Shown here: piece after piece, positions 50,741 to 61,291 of the stretch
How the letters are laid out: the number at the start of each line of letters is the position of its first letter
Position numbering within the stretch: position 1 is the stretch's first letter
Source of the DNA: Welwitschia mirabilis
Lineage: Eukaryota; Gnetophyta; Gnetopsida; Welwitschiales
Assembly (NCBI GenBank): GCA_051453625.1
Contig: JBOZIK010000001.1
Span: 159,855,781 to 159,919,780, forward strand
DNA: 64,000 bases
Direction: 5' to 3'
Translations under genes and position numbers: made by a program
Notes under the pieces: model-generated
Told to the model about the DNA's origin: nothing
The model's input: only the letters and a program-made list of their open reading frames with translations
The model's database searches: none

Positions 50741-52152
50741 TGTAGGATCAAGAACTCTAGAGGGGGATGAATAGGATTTTAAAAATTTAATCAAATAACC
50801 TTACAAAAATAACTTTACTTGAAATGAATACAAAAAAAACTTATGCAAGTAAATTAAAACTATTTTGAAAAACTAAAGAATAGAAAGCATACAAATACCA
50901 ATGAGAAGCACACAAGATTTATAGTGCTTTGGGAAACCCCTTAATCCACTCTCAATAATTAGATTCTATCCAAGCCTAATCTATACCTCTATTAATCTCT
51001 TTTTTGGTATTCTAAGATGACCTATAACCTTTACAAATGGACTTTGTTAAGACTTAGTCTCAATCTTTTATAAGAAAGTGAAGTGGTAACAATGGTATAC
51101 CGAAATGCACAAGTTTCACCCAATCTTTAGCTAAAGAAAATTATCGCTACACTACTTAAGAAAATGGTATAATATGAAAGTGTAGAGTGCAACTGACTTG
51201 ACCAAGTATGTAAAGATACCAATAGTTCTTGATTCGTGTATGGTTAAGTAGGAGATGTCAATGAGTACAACGACTGATTTCCAAAAGATTCAAAAGTGGT
51301 ACAGTGATTTTGACCCTTGGCAAATATATAGTGAAAGACTTTTATGGTTTTTCTAAGTAAAAAGACCTTCCAACAGACATAAAAATAGCCATATAATAGC
51401 TAGAAAAATTCTATTTTCATCATAATCGGTCGATCCCTCAAAAGTCTAGTTGACCTCATCTGGTACTATCATTTAAATCAATCATCTTATGTTCTTTCAA
51501 TTAACCCTTATTTCTTATGGTTTCATTTCTAATCGATCCCTCAAGGTCTAATCAACTGCTTATCTGATCACCTGCATAGTTATCTAGTCATCTCCTTGGT
51601 TAAGAAAAAAAATCTAATACAATTTTCTGCTCTAGGTTTAGTCAACCCATAAAAGTTTGGTCAACCTCTTGCTAATAAAAGAGGAATACTATTCTATGTC
51701 TGTTGACCCCTGAGGAATCTAGTTGATCCCTTGAAAATCGACTATAAAGTATTGATGCTTAGGTTTAGTCGACCCCTCAGGTATTTGATTAAACCCTTAA
51801 CAATCGGGTAAGAAGTACTAGATGCACAGGTTCAGTCAATCCCTTAAGAATCTGGTCGACCACTTGATGATTGGCTAAGAAGTATCAAATGCATAGGTCT
51901 GGTTGACCCCTTAAGAATTTAGTCGACCCCTTTGAAATTAGTTCATCTCTGTGTAATTTTTAGGTTTGGTTGACCCTTTAGAAGTCTGGTCATCCTCCTA
52001 GGAGGATATAAAAACTAACAGGTTTAGGATCAAAATGTGACAAATGATTTTGGCTTCCGAATTATAATGGTTATTTTCTACATAAGATATAACATGTTTT
52101 GGTAAATAGAAAACATTAGTTTGACATCAAAATGAAAAATAATAACTTAAAA
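50741..52152 (-). repeat. 5' LTR of minus-strand SIRE-like element
   Basis: Pairs with 42613-44051. On the minus strand its end reads aatcctattcatccccctct then a short AT-rich piece and CTTGATCCTACA, a conserved 3' end also seen in the SIRE-like LTR at 60263-61250 (aatcctattcacctcctagg ... CCTAACA). Confidence 0.85.
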
Positions 52153-52649
52153 AATTAAAGTAACTAAATTAATTATATTGTATTTTTAGATTTGAAACGA
52201 AAGCAGCTAGAATTTCCCATTGTTGTTTTTATTTTGTTTGAAACTACATGTTGGTAAAAGAAAATATCTACATTTAGAAAAAACTTAAATTTCTAGCTAG
52301 ACTTTTACAACATTTTTACATTCCCAGAGGATGAGAAATCAAAGAGCTACTTCATCCTTACTTTCTTTTCTTTTAAGACTACTTTATATGCTTTCCCTCT
52401 AAACCTCATACTATAGAGGTATGAGTAGAAGTCTCCATGTACATCATCCTTTTTAATCCTTGTTAGTTACACTTCACCTTTTAAGAACATTCTGAATTAT
52501 GTTTTCTTGAAGTTTAAAACATGTCAGACTCTTAATTCTTTCATAAGGCTTCTTAGTATAACTGCAAACAAGAAAAATGTGATCACTTATTTTATAAGGA
52601 TCACATCAAATCAGGTTAGAGTAAGGACAAAGCTTTAAAAGATTAAGCT

Positions 52650-53720
52650 AAGAATCATTGTTTGAAGTCTCCAAAAAAATGATATCATGAGAAACAATGA
52701 TCTTATAAGGCTCTAAAAGATAAAATCAATAACCCTTCTGGTCAGTCGAGTATCCCACAAAAATGTCGATACGAGTGTATGCTCCACACTTATTATGATG
52801 TTCGCATCGAATATGGATGTAATTCTTGGAATAAAAAACACAAAAGTGATGTAAGTTCAGCTTGTATCCATACCACTTCTTAGGTGGGGATACTCCTTTT
52901 TTAGTATATCAACTAATGTGGTTATTAAGACGCACAACGGTATTCACTACGTTATCCTAAAGATAGATCTTATAGCCATTAAGATACATCATAAACTGCG
53001 TCATATCTATGATTGTTTGATTACATCACTTAATGATGTTATTTTATTAAGGTATCCTAGGGTAGATCTTCAAATGACGAATTCCTCCAGAAGAAAGAAA
53101 GTCCTTAAACTCAGCAGATGTATATTTGTCACCATTCTCTAAGTGGAAACTCTTAGTCTAATGCTTTTCCACTTTGATTTTGAACTTCTTGAAAATATTC
53201 AAGCTCTAAGATTTACACTTAATGAAATATATCCTAGTCATTTAGGAATAGTCACCAATAAAATATATAAAATAATGAAAGCCATGGAGAGTAGAAAATG
53301 ACATAGGTCCATATAGATCATTGTGAATATGCAGAAGCTTTCGATCGGCATGCCACTTACTTAGTGTAAAGCATTATCTAGTTGCTTTTACCATTATACA
53401 TGGTTCACACTGAGGAAGATCTTATGGAATGGATATAAAAAACTAATATCCATTCACACGTATCGCATTCATCATGTGAGGAGTAGGATGTCCTAGTCAA
53501 GAATGCCATAGTAATAAGGGATAAATCTCATCTTGTTAAACTGTGCAAGTGATCTCTTGCATTTTGACACAATCTTGAAGATGAATAAGCCCTCCATCCC
53601 TATAACCTTTTATAAACACTTAATGATTACAATAAAAAATGTTCACTGAGTGCTTCGTCATAGAGATTGGATGATCTTCTTATACCAGAGTGAAAAGTGA
53701 TAGAAGATGTGACCTCAAAG
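52650..53720 (-). pseudogene. pol (IN): Integrase remnant of truncated copia element
   Basis: Minus strand: QCEPCIMVKATR (zinc region), NDLYGPMSFSTLHGFHYFIY (DxxGPMSxxSLGGxxYFxxFID; first Asp kept), then SFHLENGDKYTSAEFKDFLS (normally LRSDNGGEYTSxEF; second Asp now Glu), then LHHFCVFYSKNYIHI and RIDIFVGYSTDQKGYWFYLL matching the C-terminal KLDxKxxxxIFVGYSxxxKGYRLY block. Distinct in sequence from the integrase of the SIRE-like neighbour. Confidence 0.8.
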
Positions 53721-53749
53721 AAGGCACATACAGAACTTTAAAAAGAGTC

Positions 53750-53990
53750 TGTGAAGAGAGTGATGTTAGGTTAAGGGTAATCAAATCATAGACTTTCACT
53801 GGAACTAAAGTTCTATCTACCAAATAAACCTAACTTGGCACTTCAATAAAGTCATTAAAATAATCATGCTAATAAGTCATATGATGAGTAGCGCCTATGT
53901 CAAGAATCCACATCTTGTCATGAGTTATATACTCGCTTATGCCAACAAAGTTAGAATTGTCAAAGACTACATTTAACTCAAAATTTTCAA
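53750..53990 (-). pseudogene. pol (PR): Aspartic protease remnant of truncated copia element
   Basis: Minus strand WILDIGATHHMT at 53910-53875 matches WILDSGATHHMT; Asp and Gly kept, Ser now Ile. Downstream YLVDRTLVPVKVYDLITLNL matches the VxLxNGxxxPVxGxGxIxL strand. Upstream SNFVGISEYITHDK is linker. Confidence 0.8.
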
Positions 53991-54119
53991 CATCATTAAG
54001 GGAATTAGACTCTTCAATAACTACATTACCTTTAAGTGTATTAGATTTAATCTTATCCTAAGGTATCCAATAGAAGTTCATGGTATGACATCATATTTCA
54101 CATCGTGAGTACTGATATT

Positions 54120-55998
54120 TGTTTTTCTTTGAAGTAGTAGTATCTTAAACTTGTTTTTTATTTACCTAAGTTTGGTTAGGATTCTTAGATAGCTATTTCT
54201 ATAGAGTGTGATGTCTTTGAAGGATGAGAGTTGCTAGAAGACTACTTATATTAATAACTAGATCCATGAGAATGAAAAATTTTGAATGCTAAATCAGAGG
54301 ACGAGAAGCATGTGAAGTAAATTATTCTTCTACAGTAATAAGATCCTTACTAAGCTTGTCAAAGTTCATATTAAATAGAAACTTACTTCCATGAAGAGAT
54401 AGAATGTAGCTACAAAGAAATGGATCCTCTAAATAATAATGAACCAAGTTAATGTAATGAATGCAAACTTTTTTCATTGGATCTTTCTCAACAATTTGTG
54501 CTTTAATATCTATCATCTGATCCATGAGCTAATGCATTTTGATCCTTTTATAAGTAAAGTTATTTATGCTCATGATGATATTTATCAGTTATACATCATT
54601 CTTTGCATAAAATGTTTCAAGTAAAGTATAATANNNNNNNNNNNNNNNNNNNNNNNNNNNNNNNNNNNNNNNNNNNNNNNNNNNNNNNNNNNNNNNNNNN
54701 NNNNNNNNNNNNNNNNNNNNNNNNNNNNNNNNNNNNNNNNNNNNNNNNNNNNNNNNNNNNNNNNNNNNNNNNNNNNNNNNNNNNNNNNNNNNNNNNNNNN
54801 NNNNNNNNNNNNNNNNNNNNNNNNNNNNNNNNNNNNNNNNNNNNNNNNNNNNNNNNNNNNNNNNNNNNNNNNNNNNNNNNNNNNNNNNNNNNNNNNNNNN
54901 NNNNNNNNNNNNNNNNNNNNNNNNNNNNNNNNNNNNNNNNNNNNNNNNNNNNNNNNNNNNNNNNNNNNNNNNNNNNNNNNNNNNNNNNNNNNNNNNNNNN
55001 NNNNNNNNNNNNNNNNNNNNNNNNNNNNNNNNNNNNNNNNNNNNNNNNNNNNNNNNNNNNNNNNNNNNNNNNNNNNNNNNNNNNNNNNNNNNNNNNNNNN
55101 NNNNNNNNNNNNNNNNNNNNNNNNNNNNNNNNNNNNNNNNNNNNNNNNNNNNNNNNNNNNNNNNNNNNNNNNNNNNNNNNNNNNNNNNNNNNNNNNNNNN
55201 NNNNNNNNNNNNNNNNNNNNNNNNNNNNNNNNNNNNNNNNNNNNNNNNNNNNNNNNNNNNNNNNNNNNNNNNNNNNNNNNNNNNNNNNNNNNNNNNNNNN
55301 NNNNNNNNNNNNNNNNNNNNNNNNNNNNNNNNNNNNNNGTTGAATCCTTCAAGGAGCAACAAACCAAGTTGATGTAATGAATGCATATTTTATTTATTAG
55401 ATCTATCTCAGCAACCTTTTCTTTAATATCTGTCATTTGGGTTATGAGCTAATTCATTTTGTCCCTTTCATAATAAAAGTTATTCAAGCTCATGATGAGG
55501 TTGATTAGTTCTAGATCATTCTTCACATAAAATGTATCTTGTAAAGTATAATAGTTAGTATAACTAGACTTGCTTCTATAAATCAATTTTTTATGCAAAG
55601 TAGCCACTGGTTTTTACATTATTTCTGTGAGCTTGTGATTTATGGTTTGCCATGCATCTTTTTCATCTAGATTCTGAAGAGGAACATGCGCTGTTTCGAA
55701 AAAAATCTCAATCAAATCCATAAATGCATGTTGTAGACATAAAGTCTTTATTTTAGTCCTCCTCACTTTGATCATCATGTAGAGTTATCCTAAGGTTGGT
55801 CATTATTCTGATAGTCAATATGAGTGTGAAGCTGTTTGATAAATCTAGAATCTGCCTTTCGATGTAGTAGCCATTATGAGTGTGGAGAAGAAAGAAAGAA
55901 GGTTTAATACGTAATGAGGTAAAGTCAAATTCTAGAGGGAGCTTGCTCACATCCACTACTGAAAGCGATCTATTCGACACACAAAGAAAACTCATCAA
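54120..55998 (-). pseudogene. gag: Gag remnant of truncated copia element, interrupted by N gap
   Basis: Minus strand. The N-terminal frame 55998-55753 starts MMSFLCVSN. Around 55700-55600 ESR-stop-KRCMANHKSQAH fits the DxxAWxxINHKL segment of gag. The UBN2 region (ELMDQMIDIKAQIVEKDPMK, KKVCIHYINLVHYYLEDP) occurs twice, at 54422-54633 and 55342-55553, in exact 920-base register with the 705-N gap between. A Ser-rich linker follows; the zinc knuckle is not recognisable. Whether the repeat is real or an assembly join is unclear. Confidence 0.6.
54634..55338. other. Assembly gap, 705 N, flanked by diverged repeat
   Basis: The sequence ending at 54633 and the sequence starting at 55342 contain the same 212-base stretch of gag with many differences (by eye about three quarters identical). 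The left contig ends exactly where the repeat ends and the right contig begins where it begins. Confidence 0.8.
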
Positions 55999-56000
55999 AA

Positions 56001-57399
56001 CCCCAAAAAGAGAGAGAGAGAGAGAGACAATAGTATAGACACCTAGAAAGGAATCTTACTTTCATCCACAAGTTCAAATGATCTATTCAAGTCACAATGC
56101 AATAAGGAAGATGAACTCATGATGGAGAGGTATAGTCATAATGAAAAGGAATCAATCCTAAATATCTAAGTGATTTATCTAAACCACAATGTATGACAAC
56201 CAAGACAAGTTCCCCTTAAACAACAAAAAGACCTATGTGCACCAGAACAAACAAGGTATGTTGTTAAAAGTTTTCAATGTCAGCGAGGTAAATTTTAAGG
56301 CAAGGAAGGTCTAATTTAATTATTAGGTAATGAAAATGCAGATTTGTTAATTTTAGAGTCTACTCTTGAATCAAGGTAGTGATGACGTCCTCTTCAAGGA
56401 TGGCATTCTTGTCTTTTGAGGGAGTAAAAAAAAAAAAAAAAGTAAATCACCTTGGTAAAGTATTTAAGTTGTCAATCAATTTTGGTTACTTTAGCTGTGT
56501 ACCCCTCTTAAAGAAGAGTACCATGTAATGTTGGTAATCTACTTATACTTTAGACTCGGTAAATTTTAAATTTAATTACACTTGTGACTCCCTGTTGACT
56601 TGGTGATGAAATCCAAATAGACCTACCACTTAACCTCTGACTTTCATCTAATACACCTTTGATTACCAAGGCGTACATGGGAATTTGGACCTCAGGGCGT
56701 CACGAAAGTTTCTGTGTAAGAGAGACATGGCTCTTCATATGGACCAAACTTCATAGTTGAGGTTATTAAGACAAGTGTAGAATGACATGAATATCTCTCT
56801 ATGTAAGGCTCCTCATGCCTACCATCAACCAAGACTTATTACCAGTGGAAACATGGTGTGTCTAAGGGTAAGAAGTAATTTTCAATTTTAAATCTTATTT
56901 ATAAAAAAATAAATTTTCAATATGAGAAAAAATAAAGTAAAACATTAAAAAAAAAAGACACGAGAACAAAGACAAACTTGATACAGTTAAGCTAAGTGGA
57001 TCTTACTCAACATTCTAAACTTAGTTTAATATATCCAAATCACAAAAATAGTCTATGTGAGAGAAAAAATTAAGTTAAGTGAATCTTACTCCACATTTCA
57101 AACTTGACTGATTAAAAAAGGGAAAAAAAAGGTCAAGAGCTTACAATTAGCAAAAATTTCCAAAAATCTTTGAAAAGCACAACAAATGATTAAAAGACTG
57201 AGTTTAGGGCTTACAAATGTGAATAACACCCAAAAAACTTGAAAAATAACTTTAGAAAACTAAAAACTATTTATGTGTGTAACATAGGGCTAATGGCTGA
57301 ATAATGACTCAGTTGAAGCTCATGTATACAAAAAAATAAGGAATGGCTGAGCAATTAGTTAAGAATTTTCATATGCGTAAAAACAAAAAATCAATGAGT
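56001..57399. other. Region upstream of copia gag, no gene seen
   Basis: Holds a short (AG)n run at about 56010-56028 just 5' of the minus-strand gag, an A run at about 56427-56441, and AT-rich text. This is where the 5' LTR of the truncated copia element should lie, but no second copy exists in the window to define it. Confidence 0.4.
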
Positions 57400-57495
57400 A
57401 TAAATTTTAAAAAAATTTGACTTTTCTTCTACTGAGAATCAAACCTAAACCTTGCTATGAATATCACAAACTCTTTGTCACTATACCAATGACTA
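57400..57495 (-). mobile_element. Candidate tRNA-derived SINE head with Pol III boxes
   Basis: On the minus strand TGGTATAGTGAC (57488-57477) fits an A box and GGTTTGATTCT (57445-57435) fits a B box (GGTTCGANNCC, two differences). The start-to-start distance is 43 bases, as in a tRNA. The surrounding text resembles plant SINE heads. No tail or target duplication was identified, so the right extent is unknown. Confidence 0.35.
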
Positions 57496-57539
57496 CATTG
57501 GTGAATATAATATCCAATATTGTACTGTTACCATAATAA

Positions 57540-57850
57540 AAAGCCTAAGCGAGTGAAAGCAGTGTGACACGGGGAAGATTACGCAGGCTCAATGCTTAGA
57601 GGGTGACAATCACAGAGTGCGATGAGCGAACCGGAAGTGGACTACGATAAAGCGACATCAACTGAGGTCGGAGATCATGAGTGGATCACGAGACTTAGGT
57701 GCGCTGGTGAGCAATGAGAATGGGTCAATGGTGTGCAGGCAAAGAGATGATCAATGAGTGGAGCTAGATGTAAACGATTAGCTAAGAGGCACTACACACA
57801 GGCGGATCTGACAGAGCAGAGCTCAAACCTTTATTAGAAATATTAGATTT
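57540..57850. other. GC-richer, CpG-containing patch
   Basis: From about 57540 the text becomes visibly richer in G, C and CpG (for example gcgatgagcgaaccggaagt) than anything around it, and returns to AT-rich after 57850. No ORF or RNA gene was recognised. It may be a younger or less methylated insertion. Confidence 0.5.
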
Positions 57851-57895
57851 TAATGTGTTTAATTTAACAAACAAATGAGGGTAATAGAAAATTAT

Positions 57896-57963
57896 TTAAG
57901 GCATTTATTTAGACAAACGCCTTAAAGTCCAACTTATAAGGCATTTAGAACAAACACCTTAAG
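57896..57963. repeat. Two tandem hairpins with TTAAGGC/GCCTTAA arms
   Basis: First hairpin: ttaaggcattt (57896-57906) pairs with aaacgccttaa (57915-57925), one mismatch. Second: taaggcattt (57937-57946) pairs with aaacacctta (57952-57961), two mismatches. The paired GGCGTTT/AAACGCC pattern resembles subterminal repeats of plant CACTA elements; CACTACACACA occurs at 57790-57800, but no matching far end was found. Confidence 0.5.
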
Positions 57964-60262
57964 AAATACCTGACCTTTAAAATAAGAGCATTCGTTTTAC
58001 CATGCATTTTATTGCACTTCAAACAGTGGTTGCCCTAATGCAAAAACTTCATACATTTCATCTTTACACTTCCATGGTTGTCCTAACACTTATTAAAAAG
58101 CTCGGTTGCCCACAAGAAATCGATTACCTTCAAAAAAACGATTCAATAGTTTTTACTTTGCGCAAGAGATGAGAAGCAATATGTGGCAATGGCAATGACA
58201 TCGTCAAAGGATCAGATTTTTTCGAACAAATAGAGTGAATTCCTCTTTAAGCATTTCCTTTTATTTTCTAGAGATTAAGACTTTGAATTATTCCTTGGAT
58301 ACCTTTGCTAGAAACTTTACGAGCTTATTTTTCGTCTTTGCAATGTTTGTGTTTTTAGAGAATTTTGTTATAGAAGAGCAACCTGTTGTTATTTTTTCCT
58401 TACTATTTACATTTTGCTTTCTACAATTTAATGGACTTCTTTGAGTTTATAGCAATCTTTTGCTTTTATAGGCATAATTGATTCTAAAAGAATTTTTAAA
58501 AGCTTTGTGGAGGAGTCAATTTAGTACTTCTTTTTGTTTTTAATTTCTCAGATTTATTTATGCTCGTGTTTTGAAATGTCTATAGTGGCCTCTCAGACAC
58601 TCGTTTCATGTTCATTGAGCTTTTAAAATTTCCAGAATTCGTGCTTACATTTCGGCTTTGATTACACTTCATTTCTTTATCTAGGTTTGCTTCTTTCTCT
58701 TCACTCTACTCTTAGACTCACTGCCAAATATCAGAGGATTGTAAGGATAATAAATCACCAATGGTTGCTTGAAAACTAAGACTGTCCTGTGCTTTTTACC
58801 TTTCATTCTTGATTTTTGCAAGATCTTTAAGCAGGAATTGAATTTACCCACCCTGTAATTTTTAGCATTTTGTTATCCTTACCAAGTTCAATATGGTTGT
58901 GTCAATGAAAAAGGTGGATCCAGCATTTTACTCAGTTAGTTAAAAAGTGGTTATAAAAATTTGGAGGATAAAGAACTTTGCTCCAGTGCTTGTACTAAAG
59001 TTTGAGTATGGAAAATTTTATTCTAGTGATTCATATATAATTTTGTAGACAATGACTATAAAAAGTGGGGCATATCACTATGATATTCACTTTTGGCTTG
59101 GAAAGTATTCCAGTCAAGATGAGGCTGGAACAGTAGTAATAAATGATATTACCATCTCCTACTCAAAACTAGAAATAATCCAATTAAATAGTTAAATATT
59201 AACATGCATAGCCTCACTTGATGCAAAGCAAACGTTTATGTTAAATCATCTAGTTTTATATGTAAACTCTTGTAAATAGTATTGTATCATCTACATGCAA
59301 TGACACCATCATCTACATAGGGCTTATGCACAAATGTAACAGGTAGTAGAATCTCTTATGCAAAGAATTGCATTGCCTTTACAAACAAATCATAAATAAT
59401 TTAATTGGTACTTTTCATTTTTAGAGATTTAAACTAACTTATATCATAATTGCATTTATCACAATGTGAGTGATAAAGACTTTATCGAATTTTAGTGTTA
59501 TCATGAAATTTTATCACTGAACCTTTTTTCATATTTACACACATAGCCTTACTACGTATTAAATACATATAGAACAAAAGTGTTTGTTACTATCCTAACC
59601 CATTACAATACATCATTTGAATATAACTTTATTTAAGAATTTTTAAACCACATAAGTTCCAAATCGTCTTTTGAAATTCTAACGGAAAGCTCCTATCCTT
59701 CTTGTTATAAAGATTCTAAAATGAAACGATGCTGATTCCCCAAAAGTTGTCAGGACCTTAATTCCAACTTTTTTCATTGAGCATTCCATACGATTTCTCA
59801 CTAGATACATGTTGAGCTTAAAGTACTTGCTTAAGATTAGTACTATAGCTTCTCATGGACTTTTATTTGTCGATAATAGATTTTTATTGCTAAGGAATGT
59901 TCACTATTAATTGATCCCCATTAGCCACTAATGACATACAACATTTATTACCATGTCCATAAAGCAATACAAATAGACATTGCTTGACAGATAGACCTCC
60001 CTAATACATATTCTATAACTAGAAAGACTTCTTTTTTCATAAGATTCCACTACTTGTTGGCACCGACCCCATTTTGATTAGAGCTCACTGGCTCCATCAC
60101 CTATATTAAAATATAATACAACGTTACAACATTATTGTTTAATTGCAGAGGGGCCCCTTTTATTGATCCGTTTTCCAACATCGACACAAATGTGATGTAA
60201 AGTATGTATTTAATTACGATGCAACAAACACAAAGTTTAGATAGCTATTCAGTAGTCAAGGC
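57964..60262. other. Unassigned region before SIRE-like LTR
   Basis: No recognised gene. The frame 58235-58444 is Phe/Leu-rich and hydrophobic but lacks family resemblance. A minus-strand YVDDGVIAC near 59320 recalls the copia RT box YVDDxxIxG but flanks do not support it. Confidence 0.4.
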
Positions 60263-61250
60263 TGTTGAGAACATGTCTATTTCAATGATGAGACGACAAA
60301 ATTATTCCTAGGTCAAAGTTCTAGCTCAAACTTGAAGAGAAAAATCAGTCAAGTAAACTTAGCAAAATCTGGAAAATATATCAGGATGTCCGACCATCAG
60401 CCTCGGGATGTTCAATCCTGTAACCAGTAAAATATACCGGGACGTCCGACCATCAGCCTTAGGACATCTGATCCTGTAACCGGTAAAATGTACCAGGACA
60501 TCTGACCATCATCCTTGGAATGTCCAAACCTATAATCGGTACATATACATACTGGGATGTCTGACCTCCTTTCTTGAGACGTCTGAGCCTATCTCAGAAT
60601 ATCTATTAACTCCTGATTAAAATTGGGACGTCTAACCTTTTATCTTGGGACATCTAATAGACTATCCATTAACACATGAAAATAAGTGAGGATGAATGTT
60701 GGGCACCCCTACCAAAGCGTAAACAGCTAAGAAAGGATCTGGTATAGCCCTGTAACCAATGTAAGGATTACTAGAAGTTTTTTCTCAATGTAATATCTAT
60801 ATATATGTCAATCATAGAAATTTAGAAGCACCTAATTATTGTAAAAAGGTGAACTTACTTCTGTTGTAATAAGGAGAATTATTTTGCTTCAAATTGATGT
60901 AAATCAACTTCTCCACTTGTATGTCTTGCTAATGTATCAAAGCTAGGAGGCTTACAATACATCAGATCCTTCTTATCAATCGTGATCATTGCTTAGGGAA
61001 GAGCAACTATTGTAATTGGAGCCCTTTACTAAGGGTGGTGGTGCTATTGCATTGTTGTTTAAAGGAACTAAGAGGCTGAAGGCTTTTTGCTATCTCTTGT
61101 GAATGGAGTAGGCTTAGAGAGCCAAACCACTATAAATCGGTAGAGTACAATTATTGTATTATTTCTTGAATTTAATTTTGAAGTTTAATTTATTTTGTAA
61201 AAAGTTTTTAGAATCCTATTCACCTCCTAGGGTATTTGGTAATCCTAACA
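60263..61250 (+). repeat. 5' LTR of plus-strand SIRE-like element
   Basis: Starts TGTTGAGAAC and ends CCTAACA, so TGTT/AACA inverted ends, immediately before the primer site. A TATA-like tatctatatatatg lies near 60797. The end aatcctattcacctcctagg is shared in type with the other SIRE-like LTR. The left border is inferred from the TGTT end only, as no partner LTR is in view. Confidence 0.65.
60383..60665 (+). repeat. Tandem array in LTR with GACGTC core
   Basis: Units start near 60383, 60439, 60495, 60554 and about 60623, about 56-69 bases apart. Each carries two words of type gggacgtccga / gggatgttcaa about 24 bases apart. Exact GACGTC remains at 60441, 60578 and 60627; others show GATGTC, GACATC or GATGTT. 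Confidence 0.75.
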
Positions 61251-61252
61251 AT

Positions 61253-61264
61253 TGGTATTAGAGC
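61253..61264 (+). other. Primer binding site, tRNA-iMet
   Basis: TGGTATTAGAGC follows the LTR end (CTAACA) after two bases; one C-to-T change from the usual TGGTATCAGAGC. Confidence 0.85.
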
Positions 61265-61291
61265 CTAGTTGCTCTAAATTAGGATTCCATT

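Larger units (their letters stand above)
42613..52152 (-). mobile_element. SIRE-like Ty1/copia element, complete structure, decayed
   Basis: About 9.5 kb on the minus strand: 5' LTR 50741-52152, iMet primer site, gag, protease, integrase, RT, RNase H, a further ORF, polypurine tract and 3' LTR 42613-44051. The integrase-before-RT order is copia; long LTRs, long gag with coiled coil and an extra ORF after pol are typical of SIRE/Maximus. Possible 5-bp target duplication aatca (42608-42612) and aatta (52153-52157), one C/T difference. All ORFs carry stops. Confidence 0.85.
52158..56000 (-). mobile_element. Truncated Ty1/copia remnant
   Basis: Minus-strand gag (about 55998-54120), protease (53990-53750) and integrase (53720-52650). 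RT is missing beyond a faint MFLKGEV near 52490. No LTR was found. It abuts the SIRE-like element, whose insertion or an older deletion may have removed the rest. An N gap of 705 bases breaks gag. Confidence 0.7.

Noticed and set aside
54585-55436. Long frames of 246-283 codons
   Set aside because: Mostly N; open only because N gives no stop.
58235-58444. Hydrophobic frame that could be a membrane peptide
   Set aside because: T-rich DNA gives Phe/Leu runs by default; no conserved feature or expression evidence.
59300-59340. Minus-strand YVDDGVIAC resembling the copia RT box
   Set aside because: Neighbouring residues do not match copia RT, so likely coincidence.
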